Shown here in pieces: positions 17,377 to 26,583 of a stretch of DNA of 64,000 nt. This DNA comes from Paraburkholderia flagellata (GTDB taxonomy: Bacteria > Pseudomonadota > Gammaproteobacteria > Burkholderiales > Burkholderiaceae). The DNA lies in the NCBI RefSeq assembly GCF_021390645.1, contig NZ_JAJEJT010000003.1, positions 558,001 through 622,000 on the forward strand, given 5' to 3'. The notes beneath the pieces were generated by a model, which saw nothing but the letters and a program-made list of their open reading frames with translations, was not told the origin of the DNA and ran no database searches. Made by a program: the position numbers and the translations under genes. Within the stretch, counting starts at the first letter, position 1, and every line of letters begins with the position of its first letter.

Positions 17377-17620
17377 CGATGTTTGACGACACGGCTCGCG
17401 CGCGACATCCTGCGCGCCCCAGCGATGAAACGCTATGTGCAAAGCGAAGTTCTGCCGGGTTCGCGCGTGAATACCGATCAGGAACTGTTCGACTATGCAT
17501 GCGCGAATGCAAAGACCGACCACCACCCCGTCGGCACTTGCCGCATGGGACGACCCGATGATCCCGATTGCGTCGTGACGCCCGATCTGCGTCTTATCGG
17601 ACTCCGGGAAGGGACAAAGT
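17377..17620 (+). pseudogene. C-terminal fragment of a GMC-type FAD oxidoreductase
   Basis: The forward frame has LARDILRAPAMKRYVQSEVL and then KTDHHPVGTCRMG, the conserved C-terminal substrate and flavin-proximal motif of GMC oxidoreductases (choline and alcohol dehydrogenases), followed by CVVTPDLRLIGLREG. The expected conserved ending is lost after about 17620, and the N-terminal FAD-binding part is missing. It is a remnant, not a functional gene. Confidence 0.65.
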
Positions 17621-17664
17621 TGCACTCACACTCGGCGAATAAACCGTTGAGTGGCGAGGCTCTC

Positions 17665-18519
17665 TCAGGCGGGCGTGCTGCTGATTAGCCAGATCGCGCC
17701 GGGCAATCGCACTCTCGCACCGTCCGCATAGGGCTCAAGCGCCTCGTGAACAGAAGCGGTGGCGGCAGAGACGACCTCGGTTGGCTGGTTGCGTAACCAA
17801 CTATTTACCGCGCCGATTTGGGTTGACTGAACCACTGCCTCCTCCAGCCCGCGGCCAGCAGCGATATCGAGGTCAATGTCGAGTTTCTCGAAGCGCGGCG
17901 GCGCCCAACCGGCCGCCGTGACAACCTTGGTCACGTGGTCCCGATCGGCGAAGGCGAACATTCCGGGAGCGTTCGGCGCCGACTGCGGCCTCGGCGGCAG
18001 GTGCCGCGCGGCCGCGGTCATCGGCACTTCCATCCACGGGTTTTCGGCTAGTGAGCGCCAGCACGCGAGCGCCATCCGCGCGTCCGGTGCAGCGGCGCGG
18101 CGCATATTGGCGAACGCTGCCACACGGTCGCCGAAGAACATCACTCCGAAGGCCGAAATCAGCAAATCGTATTCGTCCAACGCGGCCGTCGCTGGATCGG
18201 TCTGCCGCCAATCGACATTGGTGATGCCGGCGGCGTTCGCGCGCCTTTTACCCTCCTCAAGCATTGGCCCCGATATGTCCAACCCCGCTACGCATCCCGA
18301 CGGCCCCACGGCGCGAGCGAACTCCAGCGTGGGCGCGCCACAACCACAGCCGATATCCACCACCCGGTCGCCGGCACGCGGAGCGGCAAAGACAAGCAAG
18401 GCGTTTGTGACCGGTGCTAGCGTGATGTCGGTGTGCTCCTGTCGAGCCACCCAGATGTCGCCGCCGTTCCCGTTCCAGAAGGCAAGCATGTCGGCGTTGA
18501 TCTCTTCGGATGAGGCCAT
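17665..18519 (-). CDS. Class I SAM-dependent methyltransferase
   Basis: 284 residues. Motif I VVDIGCGCGAPTLEFAR begins at about residue 54, followed by the acidic loop AGLDISGPML, DLLISAFGVMFF and the family's later strands. The start has GGAG about 7 bp upstream. The substrate is not evident; relatives methylate small molecules, often quinones or secondary metabolites. It stands alone, flanked by gene debris downstream and an untranslated spacer of about 230 bp upstream. Confidence 0.88.
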   Translation of the reverse strand: MASSEEINADMLAFWNGNGGDIWVARQEHTDITLAPVTNALLVFAAPRAGDRVVDIGCGCGAPTLEFARAVGPSGCVAGLDISGPMLEEGKRRANAAGITNVDWRQTDPATAALDEYDLLISAFGVMFFGDRVAAFANMRRAAAPDARMALACWRSLAENPWMEVPMTAAARHLPPRPQSAPNAPGMFAFADRDHVTKVVTAAGWAPPRFEKLDIDLDIAAGRGLEEAVVQSTQIGAVNSWLRNQPTEVVSAATASVHEALEPYADGARVRLPGAIWLISSTPA

Positions 18520-18745
18520 CCGGGTTCTCCTACCTGGCGGCTGAGCACGTTCCGGCTTCGCCGGGCGGAGAGCAAGCGGCGGCGCGGCACGCGCAATTTG
18601 AACGCCATCTGACCAGCGAGCGGCCGCTCAATCGAACTCAACGCGCCCCGTGCCGCGGAGCATTCCCGTCCGGCTTGAATGTCAGTTTCGTGGGAAGTTG
18701 ATCGCCCCGCGGGTCGGCTACTGCCGAGCCAGGTCGGCGGCCTTT

Positions 18746-18931
18746 CTAGTATTCCTTAATTAACTGGGCCAACGACTCGGCCACTCGTGCGATGGCTTCG
18801 TCTGCCGACACGAGCGTGCTGCCGGAATATCGTACGAGCACGACCACGCCCTTTCGTTGCGTACTATCTGCACGAGAACGTGGGAGTTTTACCGGTACGT
18901 CGACATTTGATGCGCTGCGGCGCCGCTCCGC
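18746..18931 (-). pseudogene. Short unrecognised C-terminal coding fragment
   Basis: A reverse frame with no ATG reads GVVVLVRYSGSTLVSADEAI and then RVAESLAQLIKEY to a stop. The composition looks like real protein, but no start or family is visible. It begins just after the YbaK gene and could be a decayed downstream gene or an overlapping small gene starting at a GTG. Confidence 0.3.
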
Positions 18932-18935
18932 TCAC

Positions 18936-19427
18936 TCACGCGCGTCCACTCATGCCTCGCATGCGCCTTGCGAAATGGGCACGCTCCGCGTCGTCCATCA
19001 GCGCCAGAAACTCGTCCGCTTCCATATGAACCAGTTCTTCGTGATCGCCCGCTTCGAAGTAGATGTCCGGCTCGCCCGCCAGGTTCGCTTCGAGATAGGT
19101 TTTCATGCCATACGCCCCGCAGATCGGCGGCAGCGCCCCTGCATCGCAGTCCTTGAACAGCTCGCGCAGATCGGCCTCGGTGGCAAGGGCGAGCCTGCGC
19201 CCTGTCTTGTTCCAAAGCTCGGACAATTGCACAGCATAGGTTGAAGGCAGCACGACGGCCACATAGCCGTGCTCGTCCTCGAGCAGTACTGTTTTTGCAA
19301 GACGGTCGCCGGGAATGTGCGCTGCCGCAGCGCTTTCCATGCTCGAATGACTGTATGGGTGGCGCACGATTTCATAGCGTGAGCCCTTGCTGCGCAGGCG
19401 TTCCTGCAGAGTGGTCGACATCGACAT
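18936..19427 (-). CDS. YbaK/EbsC-type aminoacyl-tRNA deacylase
   Basis: 163 residues. The YbaK/aminoacyl-tRNA-synthetase-associated domain is shown by AKTVLLEDEHGYVAVVLPS, the conserved lysine of the deacylase pocket in that stretch, ALATEADLRELFKDCDAGAL and PPICGAYGMKTYLE. These free-standing editing domains hydrolyse mischarged tRNAs such as Cys-tRNAPro. A short C-terminal tail with many Asp, Arg and His residues follows the domain. A ribosome site AGGAGGTGTGCC precedes the ATG. Confidence 0.88.
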   Translation of the reverse strand: MSMSTTLQERLRSKGSRYEIVRHPYSHSSMESAAAAHIPGDRLAKTVLLEDEHGYVAVVLPSTYAVQLSELWNKTGRRLALATEADLRELFKDCDAGALPPICGAYGMKTYLEANLAGEPDIYFEAGDHEELVHMEADEFLALMDDAERAHFARRMRGMSGRA

Positions 19428-19488
19428 GGCACACCTCCTGTCGAATGCGTTGAAGAAAACCAGCCGCGAGTAACCCCTTCAGAATAGG

Positions 19489-19710
19489 TCACGCGCGAGC
19501 GAATAGCACGCCGCCACCGCAACCGTAAATTCGCAGTACGAAGACCTGGCGGCTGGATTCTCCGTTGTCGCCGATGAGCGTAACGACCGCACCCTTCTCA
19601 CCCGGGTTGACCCTGCCGGCACTCCGTTTCGAGCCAATGGGCAACCAGGCGCCGCGCCGCATATAGATCGTCTGGGTAGTTTGGGTCGTCGTTCGATGGT
19701 GACGGGTCAT
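19489..19710 (-). CDS. Small hypothetical protein
   Basis: 73 residues with GAGG about 10 bp before the ATG. The N-terminus is rich in Thr, His and Arg, and the C-terminal half is beta-like (GAVVTLIGDNGESSRQVFVL). No family is recognised. It lies between two same-strand genes with gaps of 60-80 bp, so it could be part of the same transcript. Confidence 0.45.
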   Translation of the reverse strand: MTRHHRTTTQTTQTIYMRRGAWLPIGSKRSAGRVNPGEKGAVVTLIGDNGESSRQVFVLRIYGCGGGVLFARA

Positions 19711-19792
19711 GGCCGGCTTTCCTCAGGGCCGAAAGCTCGCTTTGTCGTAGCGTCTTCCGGTCGGTGAACTTAGCGCGTCTGCATCTTTGCCT

Positions 19793-21118
19793 TCAACGCA
19801 GTGACCGGAAAGTCACGCGAACCTCTTCCGAGAAAGCTTGCGGTTGCTCCCAGGCCGCAAAGTGTCCGCCTTTGGGGAGGCGTTTGTAGTGAATAAGCTT
19901 GGGATACGCTTTCGCTGTCCAGCTCTGCGGGGCGGCGTAGATCTCATCCGGAAAGACGCTGACGCCAACCGGGATAGCAACATGCTTCGGGGCAAAGAAG
20001 TTGAGCTTGTTTTCCCAATACAGACGAGCTGAAGAAACTGCCGTGTTCGTGAGCCAATAGAGCGTGACATTGTCGAGGATGTCGTCCCGCGTAAGCCCCT
20101 CCGGCTGTCCGGCAAACACGCGTGCGATAAGCGCCTGGCTGCTAGCATCGTGATCGAGCATCCACGCGGCGAGCCCGACAGGGGAATCTTCGATCCCGTA
20201 CAGCGTTTGCGGGCGGTTCGCCATCTCCAATGCGTAGCCAAGCCCGTGCTTGTAGAAATAGTCGAGTTGATCGAACGCGTGCTTCTCGTCGGCTGAAAGG
20301 CCTGCTGGCGCAGGCTCGCCCAGTTTGAGAGCCTCTGCAACGTTGGCCGGCACGGTGGCCGGCATGTTCGTGTGAATACCGAGCAGATCCGGTTGCGCAA
20401 GCAGGGCCATCTGCTCCGTAACCGCATTTCCCCAATCGCCGCCTTGCGCGACATAACGCGTATATCCGAGGCGCTTCATCAGTGCGACCCAGGCGCGTGC
20501 AATGCGAGCGGGATCCCAGCCGGTCGCTGTCGGCTTGCCCGAGAACCCGTAGCCCGGCAGCGACGGAATCACAACGTCGAAAGCGTCTGATGCAGTCGCG
20601 CCATGGGCCGTTGGATTGGTCAGCGGATCGATGATCTTCAACTGCTCGATGATTGACCCGGGCCACCCGTGCGTGATGATGATCGGCAACGCATTCTCAT
20701 GTTTCGAACGAACGTGGATGAAATGAATGTCGAGGCCATCAATTTCGGTCACGAATTGCGGCAGAGCGTTCAGCCTTCTCTCGACTTTGCGCCAGTCATA
20801 TTCAGCCGCCCAATAGCGTGCGAGATTCTGCATTGTCGCGAGCTGAACACCCTGCGATGCGTCAGGTACCGTTTCGCGATCAGGCCACCGGGTCGCCTTG
20901 ATACGCCGTTTCAAATCGATGAGTTGCGATTCCGGCGCATGCACACGAAGTGGACGAATGGCGGTCTTGTCACTGCCGGTCGACTGGGTGACCTCAGCGA
21001 TGGCCTGATTCGTTTCTGCGAAAGCGAGCTGACTCAACGTGCCGGCTGCAATGGTTGCTGCTGCCACACCAATGAAACGGCGGCGTGACGGGATATGGGG
21101 GATGAGATCGTCTGGCAT
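19793..21118 (-). CDS. Tat-exported epoxide hydrolase (EHN family)
   Basis: 441 residues from the ATG at 21118, with GGAG 6 bp upstream. The N-terminus has a twin-arginine signal (SRRRFIGVAAATIAAGTLSQ). The epoxide-hydrolase N-terminal domain follows (FRRRIKATRWPDRE-like stretch at about 80-95). The alpha/beta-hydrolase core shows THGWPGSIIEQ (oxyanion HGWP), the nucleophile in AQGGDWGN, and the lid tyrosines of the family. The C-terminal histidine lies in KGGHFAAWEQP. It would open epoxides or related substrates in the periplasm. Confidence 0.9.
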   Translation of the reverse strand: MPDDLIPHIPSRRRFIGVAAATIAAGTLSQLAFAETNQAIAEVTQSTGSDKTAIRPLRVHAPESQLIDLKRRIKATRWPDRETVPDASQGVQLATMQNLARYWAAEYDWRKVERRLNALPQFVTEIDGLDIHFIHVRSKHENALPIIITHGWPGSIIEQLKIIDPLTNPTAHGATASDAFDVVIPSLPGYGFSGKPTATGWDPARIARAWVALMKRLGYTRYVAQGGDWGNAVTEQMALLAQPDLLGIHTNMPATVPANVAEALKLGEPAPAGLSADEKHAFDQLDYFYKHGLGYALEMANRPQTLYGIEDSPVGLAAWMLDHDASSQALIARVFAGQPEGLTRDDILDNVTLYWLTNTAVSSARLYWENKLNFFAPKHVAIPVGVSVFPDEIYAAPQSWTAKAYPKLIHYKRLPKGGHFAAWEQPQAFSEEVRVTFRSLR

Positions 21119-21699
21119 GCAAACTCCAATTGGCAATAAGTACGAATAGGGGAGCGATGAATGCCGCAGCAACCCAATATCGCGAGCAAACACCTTCTCG
21201 ATTGCGCAATTGAGCCGATCTACACATGCAGTCCGTTAGCAGGCCTCACATCGTTACCGCTTTGACCAACCACAAACCGAAGTCCGCGGTAGTGAAACGG
21301 ATTATGTGTAAGCAAGCTGCTCGGGTAAACGCCGACCGTAGAAGAACAGTTGTGTCGGTCAGGAACAAACCATCGCCCTGCATCCAGTGCGTCGAGGATA
21401 TGAACCTCGGCTTTCGGCAGATCCCGCTGATAGGCCGCAACCCGCTACCTGGAAAGAGGGGCCGCACCTCCCCCTGACAACCAGCGTCGGGGTTGGTGCT
21501 TTCTCTCGAGATGTTTGGTAACTACCCGGTTTGCACTGCTCGCGCGACGACCTGCCACTGGCAAAGACCAATCTGGGTTCACGGAGCTTCCGAATCGGGC
21601 GCAATGGCGTTCTCTCTGATTCAGGTCAAACGAACTGCGACGGAGTGCGGTCCAATCAGCATCAGGCGCGCATTGCCTGCGTGCGACGAGGAGACCGAC
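21119..21699. other. 581-bp non-coding interval
   Basis: Only short shadow frames are present between the epoxide hydrolase and the beta-CASP gene. No FNR-like box, terminator or RNA gene was found here by eye. Confidence 0.4.
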
Positions 21700-23106
21700 A
21701 TGAAGTTGACGTTTCTGGGCGCGGCGCAAACCGTCACCGGTTCTCGCTATCTGCTGGAGGCGGCGGGCAAGCGGGTGCTGATCGATTGCGGCCTGTTCCA
21801 GGGCACAAAGAACCTCCGCTTGCGCAACTGGGATCCGTTGCCGTTTCCCGCCAACTCGCTCGACGCCGTGATCCTCACGCACGCCCACCTCGATCACTGC
21901 GGCTACCTGCCGGTCCTCACGCGCAACGGCTATCGCGGGCCGGTCTTCTGCACACCGGGGACGGCGGGTCTGTGCGAAGTCATGCTGCGCGACAGCGCGC
22001 GGCTCCAGGAGGAAGACGCCGCGTTCGCGAATCGCCATGGCTATTCGAAGCACCACCCGGCGTTGCCGCTCTACACGCAGGAAGATGCCGAACAGGCGTT
22101 GCGCCTCATCGGGCCGCGCGAAGTCGACACGTCCGTCACGCTGGCGCAGCAATTGAGCTTCCGGCTGCTCCCCGCCGGCCATATCCTCGGTGCCGCGAGC
22201 GTCGTGCTCTGCTGCGGACACACGCTCATCGCGTTCTCCGGAGACCTCGGTCGTCCCGACGACCCGATCGTGCGCGCGCCATCACCGCCGGCACACGCCG
22301 ACTACCTGGTGGTTGAATCGACGTATGGCGACCGGCTCCACGGCGCGCTCAATCCCGAGGATGAACTCGCCGACGTCTTCGCACGCACCTTCGCGCGCGG
22401 CGGCGTCGTGGTGATGCCTTGCTTCGCTGTGGGGCGCGCACAGGAAGTCCTCTATTACATCGCGCGGCTCAAGGAGACGGGACGCATGGCCAACGTTCCC
22501 GTCTATCTCGACAGCCCGATGGCGATCAGCGTGACCGATCTTTATCGGCGCCACATGCGTGAACATCGATTGACAGTCTCACAATTGCACGCCATCGATC
22601 ACGCGGCGTTCATGACGCGAACCGTTGACGAATCGAAGGCCATCGCTTCGCGCAGCGGACCGATGATCGTCATCGCAGGCAGCGGCATGGCGACCGGGGG
22701 GCGCGTGCTGCACCACCTGAATCTCTATGCGCCCGACCCACGCAACACGATCGCACTGGTCGGCTACCAGGCACCCGGCACGCGCGGCGCGGCGCTCGAA
22801 GCCCACGCGCCGACCATCAAGCTGCATGGCGACTACGTGCGCGTGCGCGCTGAGGTTGCCTCGATCTCCTCGCTCTCGGCACACGCCGACTACCGGGAAA
22901 CGCTGCGCTGGCTCGCGGGCATGACGTGCCCGCCTCTGCGCACGTTCGTTACCCATGGCGAGCCCGCCGCAGCTGATGCATTGCGCCGGCGTATCGCCGA
23001 AACGCTGCACTGGGAGTGCAGCGTGCCCGAATATGGCGAGTCGGTCGAACTGGCAGAGGAGACCGCGCGCGCGTGCCCGCCGCGTGAACCGGAAACGCCA
23101 GCCTGA
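21700..23106 (+). CDS. Beta-CASP metallo-beta-lactamase (RNA exonuclease/CPSF-like)
   Basis: 468 residues from the ATG at 21700, with GAGGAG upstream. The MBL metal motif H61-A-H63-L-D65-H66 is followed by GHILGAASVVL and FSGDLGRPDDP. The beta-CASP motifs follow: VVESTYGDR, VVMPCFAVGRAQEVLYYI, YLDSPMAISVTDLY, VIAGSGMATGGRVLHHL and the terminal SSLSAHADYRETLRWL. These residues match CPSF73-like and archaeal RNases, so an RNA-processing role in the cytoplasm is likely. It opens the low-oxygen stress island; homologues often sit beside FNR and stress proteins in Burkholderia. Confidence 0.9.
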   Translation: MKLTFLGAAQTVTGSRYLLEAAGKRVLIDCGLFQGTKNLRLRNWDPLPFPANSLDAVILTHAHLDHCGYLPVLTRNGYRGPVFCTPGTAGLCEVMLRDSARLQEEDAAFANRHGYSKHHPALPLYTQEDAEQALRLIGPREVDTSVTLAQQLSFRLLPAGHILGAASVVLCCGHTLIAFSGDLGRPDDPIVRAPSPPAHADYLVVESTYGDRLHGALNPEDELADVFARTFARGGVVVMPCFAVGRAQEVLYYIARLKETGRMANVPVYLDSPMAISVTDLYRRHMREHRLTVSQLHAIDHAAFMTRTVDESKAIASRSGPMIVIAGSGMATGGRVLHHLNLYAPDPRNTIALVGYQAPGTRGAALEAHAPTIKLHGDYVRVRAEVASISSLSAHADYRETLRWLAGMTCPPLRTFVTHGEPAAADALRRRIAETLHWECSVPEYGESVELAEETARACPPREPETPA

Positions 23107-23303
23107 GCGAACAAGGCGCGGCACAGCCATCGCGCCGCGTGCGCTTCGCCGCCGCTCGGCGCGCCCAACTTTATCGCGACACCATCTTGTGTCACTCATA
23201 AAATGGCGGCAAGCCCCCGCGCGACAGCAGCCGCCGGGAATCCCCGCATCGAAGTCGATACTTCATACGTGAATGGCTTACGCACCGGTTTCGCGCAGGC
23301 GAG

Positions 23304-24563
23304 TTGCCCTGGATAGTCCCCATGGGTACTAACCCGCGAGTACGCCTCGCCGCAGGCGCGGCGACTATCGTTATCGCCAGCACCGTGGCCGCCACTGCAT
23401 TCGCGCTCGTTGTTCATCGCCTCATGCGCTCGAATGCAATGCCCTCGAAAGCGGACAGCGCGCCGGCGCTCAACGATGCGCGCATGATGGCAATCATCCG
23501 TTCATCGATGGAAGCGATCATCACCGTCGACGAAGCGCAGCAGGTCGTCATCTTCAATCCGGCCGCCGAGTTCGTGTTCGGCTTGACGGCCGCGGAAGCG
23601 ATCGGCTCCCCTTTGTCACGCTTCATCCCCGAGCGGTTCCGCGCGGCGCACGCGCAAGACGTGAACCGTTTCGGCGCGACTGGCGTAACCGAACGGCAGA
23701 TGGGCCACCAGCAGCGCGTCCTCTACGGACTGCGCGCCAACGGCGAGGAGTTTCCGATCGAGGCGTCCATATCGCAGATCCGCGATCATTCGGGCAAGCT
23801 CTATACGGTGATGCTGCGCGACATCACGGAACGCCTACGCGCCGAGAATGCGCTCACGCGTTCGCGCGAAGAACTGCGCGAACTGTCGGCCAATCTGCAG
23901 AACGTGCGCGAGGCCGAAAAGACGCGCATCGCGCGGGAGCTTCACGATGACCTTGGCCAGCAGCTCACTGCGCTCAAGCTCGATCTTTCCGCACTCGCGC
24001 ATGGCATCGGCGATGACGCCAGTGCGGAGACCGCCGCACGCCTCACCGGCATGAGCAAGCTGATCGACTCAACCGTCGCGGCCGTGCGACGCATCGCGGC
24101 CGACCTGCGGCCTGTCATGCTCGACGATCTGGGCCTCGTGCCAGCCATCGACTGGCTCGCGAACGATTTCACGAGCCGCTACGGTATTGCAGTCCAGCGG
24201 CACCTCGACACAGGTGGCGCAGCATTTTCAGGCGCCGCTTCCTCGACGCTGTTTCGCATTGTTCAGGAGGCCCTGACCAACGTCGCCCGGCATGCCGAAG
24301 CAACCCTTGTCACGCTCACCCTCACGATAGACGGGCAATGCTGTGTCCTGCGCATCGCGGACGACGGCCGCGGCGCGTTCGGCGATTCCGGCGACACACA
24401 GCATCGCGACCCACAGGACAAATCATTCGGCCTGCTTGGCATCCGCGAGCGCGCACATATGTTCAATGGCACCGTTTCAATCGACACAGCGCCTGGCGAA
24501 GGCTTCGCAATGACCGTCACGTTTGCCCTCGACGCCCTTCAGTCTGACGAGGACGCATCATGA
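23304..24563 (+). CDS. PAS-containing sensor histidine kinase (HisKA_3 type)
   Basis: 419 residues from a TTG at 23304; an ATG at 23322 gives 413. One membrane helix lies at about residues 14-38, and a PAS domain at about 60-180 (AIITVDEAQQVVIFNPAAEF). The dimerisation/phosphoacceptor segment has H214 in RELHDDLGQQL, and the ATPase domain has the N box EALTNVARHAEA and the GFAMTV end. This is a NarX/DegS-like kinase. Its stop overlaps the start of the NarL-type regulator, its probable partner. The PAS domain may sense redox or oxygen, but no haem or flavin ligand is certain. Confidence 0.92.
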   Translation: MPWIVPMGTNPRVRLAAGAATIVIASTVAATAFALVVHRLMRSNAMPSKADSAPALNDARMMAIIRSSMEAIITVDEAQQVVIFNPAAEFVFGLTAAEAIGSPLSRFIPERFRAAHAQDVNRFGATGVTERQMGHQQRVLYGLRANGEEFPIEASISQIRDHSGKLYTVMLRDITERLRAENALTRSREELRELSANLQNVREAEKTRIARELHDDLGQQLTALKLDLSALAHGIGDDASAETAARLTGMSKLIDSTVAAVRRIAADLRPVMLDDLGLVPAIDWLANDFTSRYGIAVQRHLDTGGAAFSGAASSTLFRIVQEALTNVARHAEATLVTLTLTIDGQCCVLRIADDGRGAFGDSGDTQHRDPQDKSFGLLGIRERAHMFNGTVSIDTAPGEGFAMTVTFALDALQSDEDAS

Positions 24564-25207
24564 TCAAGGTGATGCTTGCCGACGACCACACGCTCATGCG
24601 CGAGGGGCTGCGCCGCATCCTCGAGAGCGCGCGCGATTTCGACGTCGTAGGCGAAGGCTGCGACGGCGCGACGACCCTCGCGTTGGTGCGCGAGCGTGAC
24701 GCCCAGGTCCTTGTGCTTGACCTTTCGATGCCGGGGCGCAGCGGCCTGGATCTGATCAAGCAGATCAAGGAGGAAAAGCCCGCTTTGCGCATCCTCGTGC
24801 TGACCATGCATGCGGAACAGCAATATGCCGTGCGCGCCTTCAAGGCTGGCGCCTCTGGCTATCTCACCAAGGAAAGTGCAAGCGCTGAGCTGGTGAATGC
24901 CGTGACGAAGATTGCCGCGGGCGGCGTCTTCGTCAGCATGGCGATGGCCGAGCGCTTCGCCCAAAGTCTCAATGAGCCCGCCGAAACGCTGCCTCACCAG
25001 CGCCTTTCAGACCGCGAGTTCGAGGTCTTCCGGCGCATCGCGTCCGGGCAGACGATCACGGAAATCGCCCAGACGCTTTGCGTGAGCACCAAGACCGTGA
25101 GCACCTACAAAGTGCGCATTCTTGAAAAAATGCAGATGCCGCACGAGGCCGCACTCGTCCGCTACGCGGTACGCCACAAGCTTCTCGACGACCAGGACGA
25201 ACCCTGA
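24560..25207 (+). CDS. NarL/FixJ-family response regulator
   Basis: 215 residues, overlapping the kinase gene by four bases (ATGA). The receiver has the acidic pair D8/D9, phosphoacceptor D54 in LVLDLSMPGRSGLDL, and the conserved lysine in YLTKESAS. The LuxR-type DNA-binding domain follows (LSDREFEVFRRIASGQTITE, then VSTKTVSTYKVRILEKM). It is the cognate partner of the preceding kinase. Targets are not visible, but the neighbouring stress genes are candidates. Confidence 0.95.
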   Translation: MIKVMLADDHTLMREGLRRILESARDFDVVGEGCDGATTLALVRERDAQVLVLDLSMPGRSGLDLIKQIKEEKPALRILVLTMHAEQQYAVRAFKAGASGYLTKESASAELVNAVTKIAAGGVFVSMAMAERFAQSLNEPAETLPHQRLSDREFEVFRRIASGQTITEIAQTLCVSTKTVSTYKVRILEKMQMPHEAALVRYAVRHKLLDDQDEP

Positions 25208-25240
25208 GCGCTCCGTTGCCGCGGCTGTTCGTCACATGGT

Positions 25241-25309
25241 TGTAGGAATCGCCCTACAGCCCTTCCGGTCTGCGTACGTCAATCTCAACCGCCGCCGATA
25301 TTTTTTTTT
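25241..25309. promoter_or_regulatory. Upstream region of the receiver-FNR operon
   Basis: TGTAGG (25241-25246) and CCTACA (25253-25258) form a dyad with a 6-bp spacer, and a run of nine T residues lies at 25301-25309. The region feeds the operon starting at 25334. The T-run and dyad may be a promoter element or binding site; no full FNR box is present. Confidence 0.35.
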
Positions 25310-25333
25310 GATCGCACCGCCAATACTGGTCGC

Positions 25334-25741
25334 ATGGAAGCCAGCGCGAAGCGCCAGAACCTGCAGGTCTTCCTCGTCGAGGATGCGGCGATCGTGCGCC
25401 GTAGAATTTCGGCGGCCTTCACCGCTATTCCTGACGTCGTCGTAGTTGGCGAGGCGGAGGATACCGCGACCGCCCTGACGGGCATTGCCGCAAGCGGTGC
25501 CGACGTCGCAGTCGTTGACCTGAGGCTGGCTCACGGCAGCGGGATCGAATTGCTCGCCCTGCTCTCGCGCGAACAGCCCTGCGTCATTACGGTCGTGCTG
25601 ACCAACCATGCCGGCGCGGCGTTCCGGTCAGCGTGCCGGCGAGCAGGCGCCGACTTCTTTTTCGACAAGACATCCGAATTCGACGCTGCATGCGATGTCA
25701 TCAAAGCGCTTGTGAAGCAGCGCGCCCGCACAGCGCGCTGA
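25334..25741 (+). CDS. Stand-alone receiver-domain protein
   Basis: 135 residues made only of a CheY-like receiver: acidic pair E16/D17, phosphoacceptor D62 in VAVVDLRLAHGSGIELL, a threonine in VVLTNHAGAAFRS and a lysine in FFDKTSEF. There is no output domain. It lies 13 bp before the FNR gene, so it is translated with it and might modulate the FNR protein or feed back on the nearby kinase. The phosphodonor could be the kinase at 23304. Confidence 0.85.
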   Translation: MEASAKRQNLQVFLVEDAAIVRRRISAAFTAIPDVVVVGEAEDTATALTGIAASGADVAVVDLRLAHGSGIELLALLSREQPCVITVVLTNHAGAAFRSACRRAGADFFFDKTSEFDAACDVIKALVKQRARTAR

Positions 25742-25754
25742 ACCGGAGACGATC

Positions 25755-26543
25755 ATGTACGCTGCGCCCGCCTGCGACACGCCCCAAACCACGGCATCGC
25801 CTAAACCACGGCCCGTGAGGTCATTGCACCCAGCCGTGAGCGACGCGGCACCGCTCGGTCCGGCCACGCGTTGCTCCACCTGTTCGCTGCGTGCGGTCTG
25901 CATGCCGGGCGATCTCACTTCCAGCGAGCTCCAGCAACTCGACACCATCGTCCACACCACGCGCCACGTACGGCGTGGCGAAGCGCTGTTCCGTGCGCTC
26001 AGCCCGTTCCAGAGCCTATATGCCGTGCGTACTGGCTCCTTCAAGACGATCGTGATGCACCGCGAAGGCGCCGAACAAGTCACAGGCTTCCAGATGCCGG
26101 GTGAACCGCTCGGACTCGACGGCGTGTGTTCCGGCACGCACACCTGCGAAGCCATCGCGCTCGAGGACAGCACCGTCTGCATCATTCCGTTCGGACAACT
26201 TGAGATGCTGTGCCGCGAGAGCCCGCGTATGCAGCACCATCTGTACCACTTGATGAGTGGAGAAATCGTGCGCGAATCGAGTCTGATGATGCTACTTGGC
26301 ACAATGACCGCCGAGCAACGTCTCGCCGCGTTCCTGCTCGACCTGGCCGCGCGCTTCCGGGCTCGTGGCTACTCCGGCGTGCAATTTCATCTGAAGATGA
26401 GCCGCGAGGAAATCGGCTGCTTTCTTGGCATCAAGCTCGAAACCGTGAGCCGGATGTTTTCGCGCTTTCAACGGGAAGGCCTGGTCGAGCCGAACGGCAA
26501 GCAAATCCGCATCGTCGACCCCGAGGGACTCGCACGCATCTGA
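25755..26543 (+). CDS. FNR/ANR-type oxygen-sensing regulator
   Basis: 262 residues. The 4Fe-4S ligands are all present: C40-x2-C43-x5-C49 and C142 in VCIIPFGQL, which aligns with C122 of E. coli FNR. The cyclic-nucleotide-like barrel contains GFQMPGEPLGLDG. The C-terminal helix-turn-helix reads MSREEIGCFLGIKLETVSRM, with the Glu, Ser and Arg that read the TTGAT half-site. It should activate genes when oxygen is low. Matching boxes lie at 28122, 29741, 29805 and 31556. Confidence 0.95.
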   Translation: MYAAPACDTPQTTASPKPRPVRSLHPAVSDAAPLGPATRCSTCSLRAVCMPGDLTSSELQQLDTIVHTTRHVRRGEALFRALSPFQSLYAVRTGSFKTIVMHREGAEQVTGFQMPGEPLGLDGVCSGTHTCEAIALEDSTVCIIPFGQLEMLCRESPRMQHHLYHLMSGEIVRESSLMMLLGTMTAEQRLAAFLLDLAARFRARGYSGVQFHLKMSREEIGCFLGIKLETVSRMFSRFQREGLVEPNGKQIRIVDPEGLARI

Positions 26544-26583
26544 CGTGCGATGCACGCCAACCCCACCTTCAAGGAGACAACCC

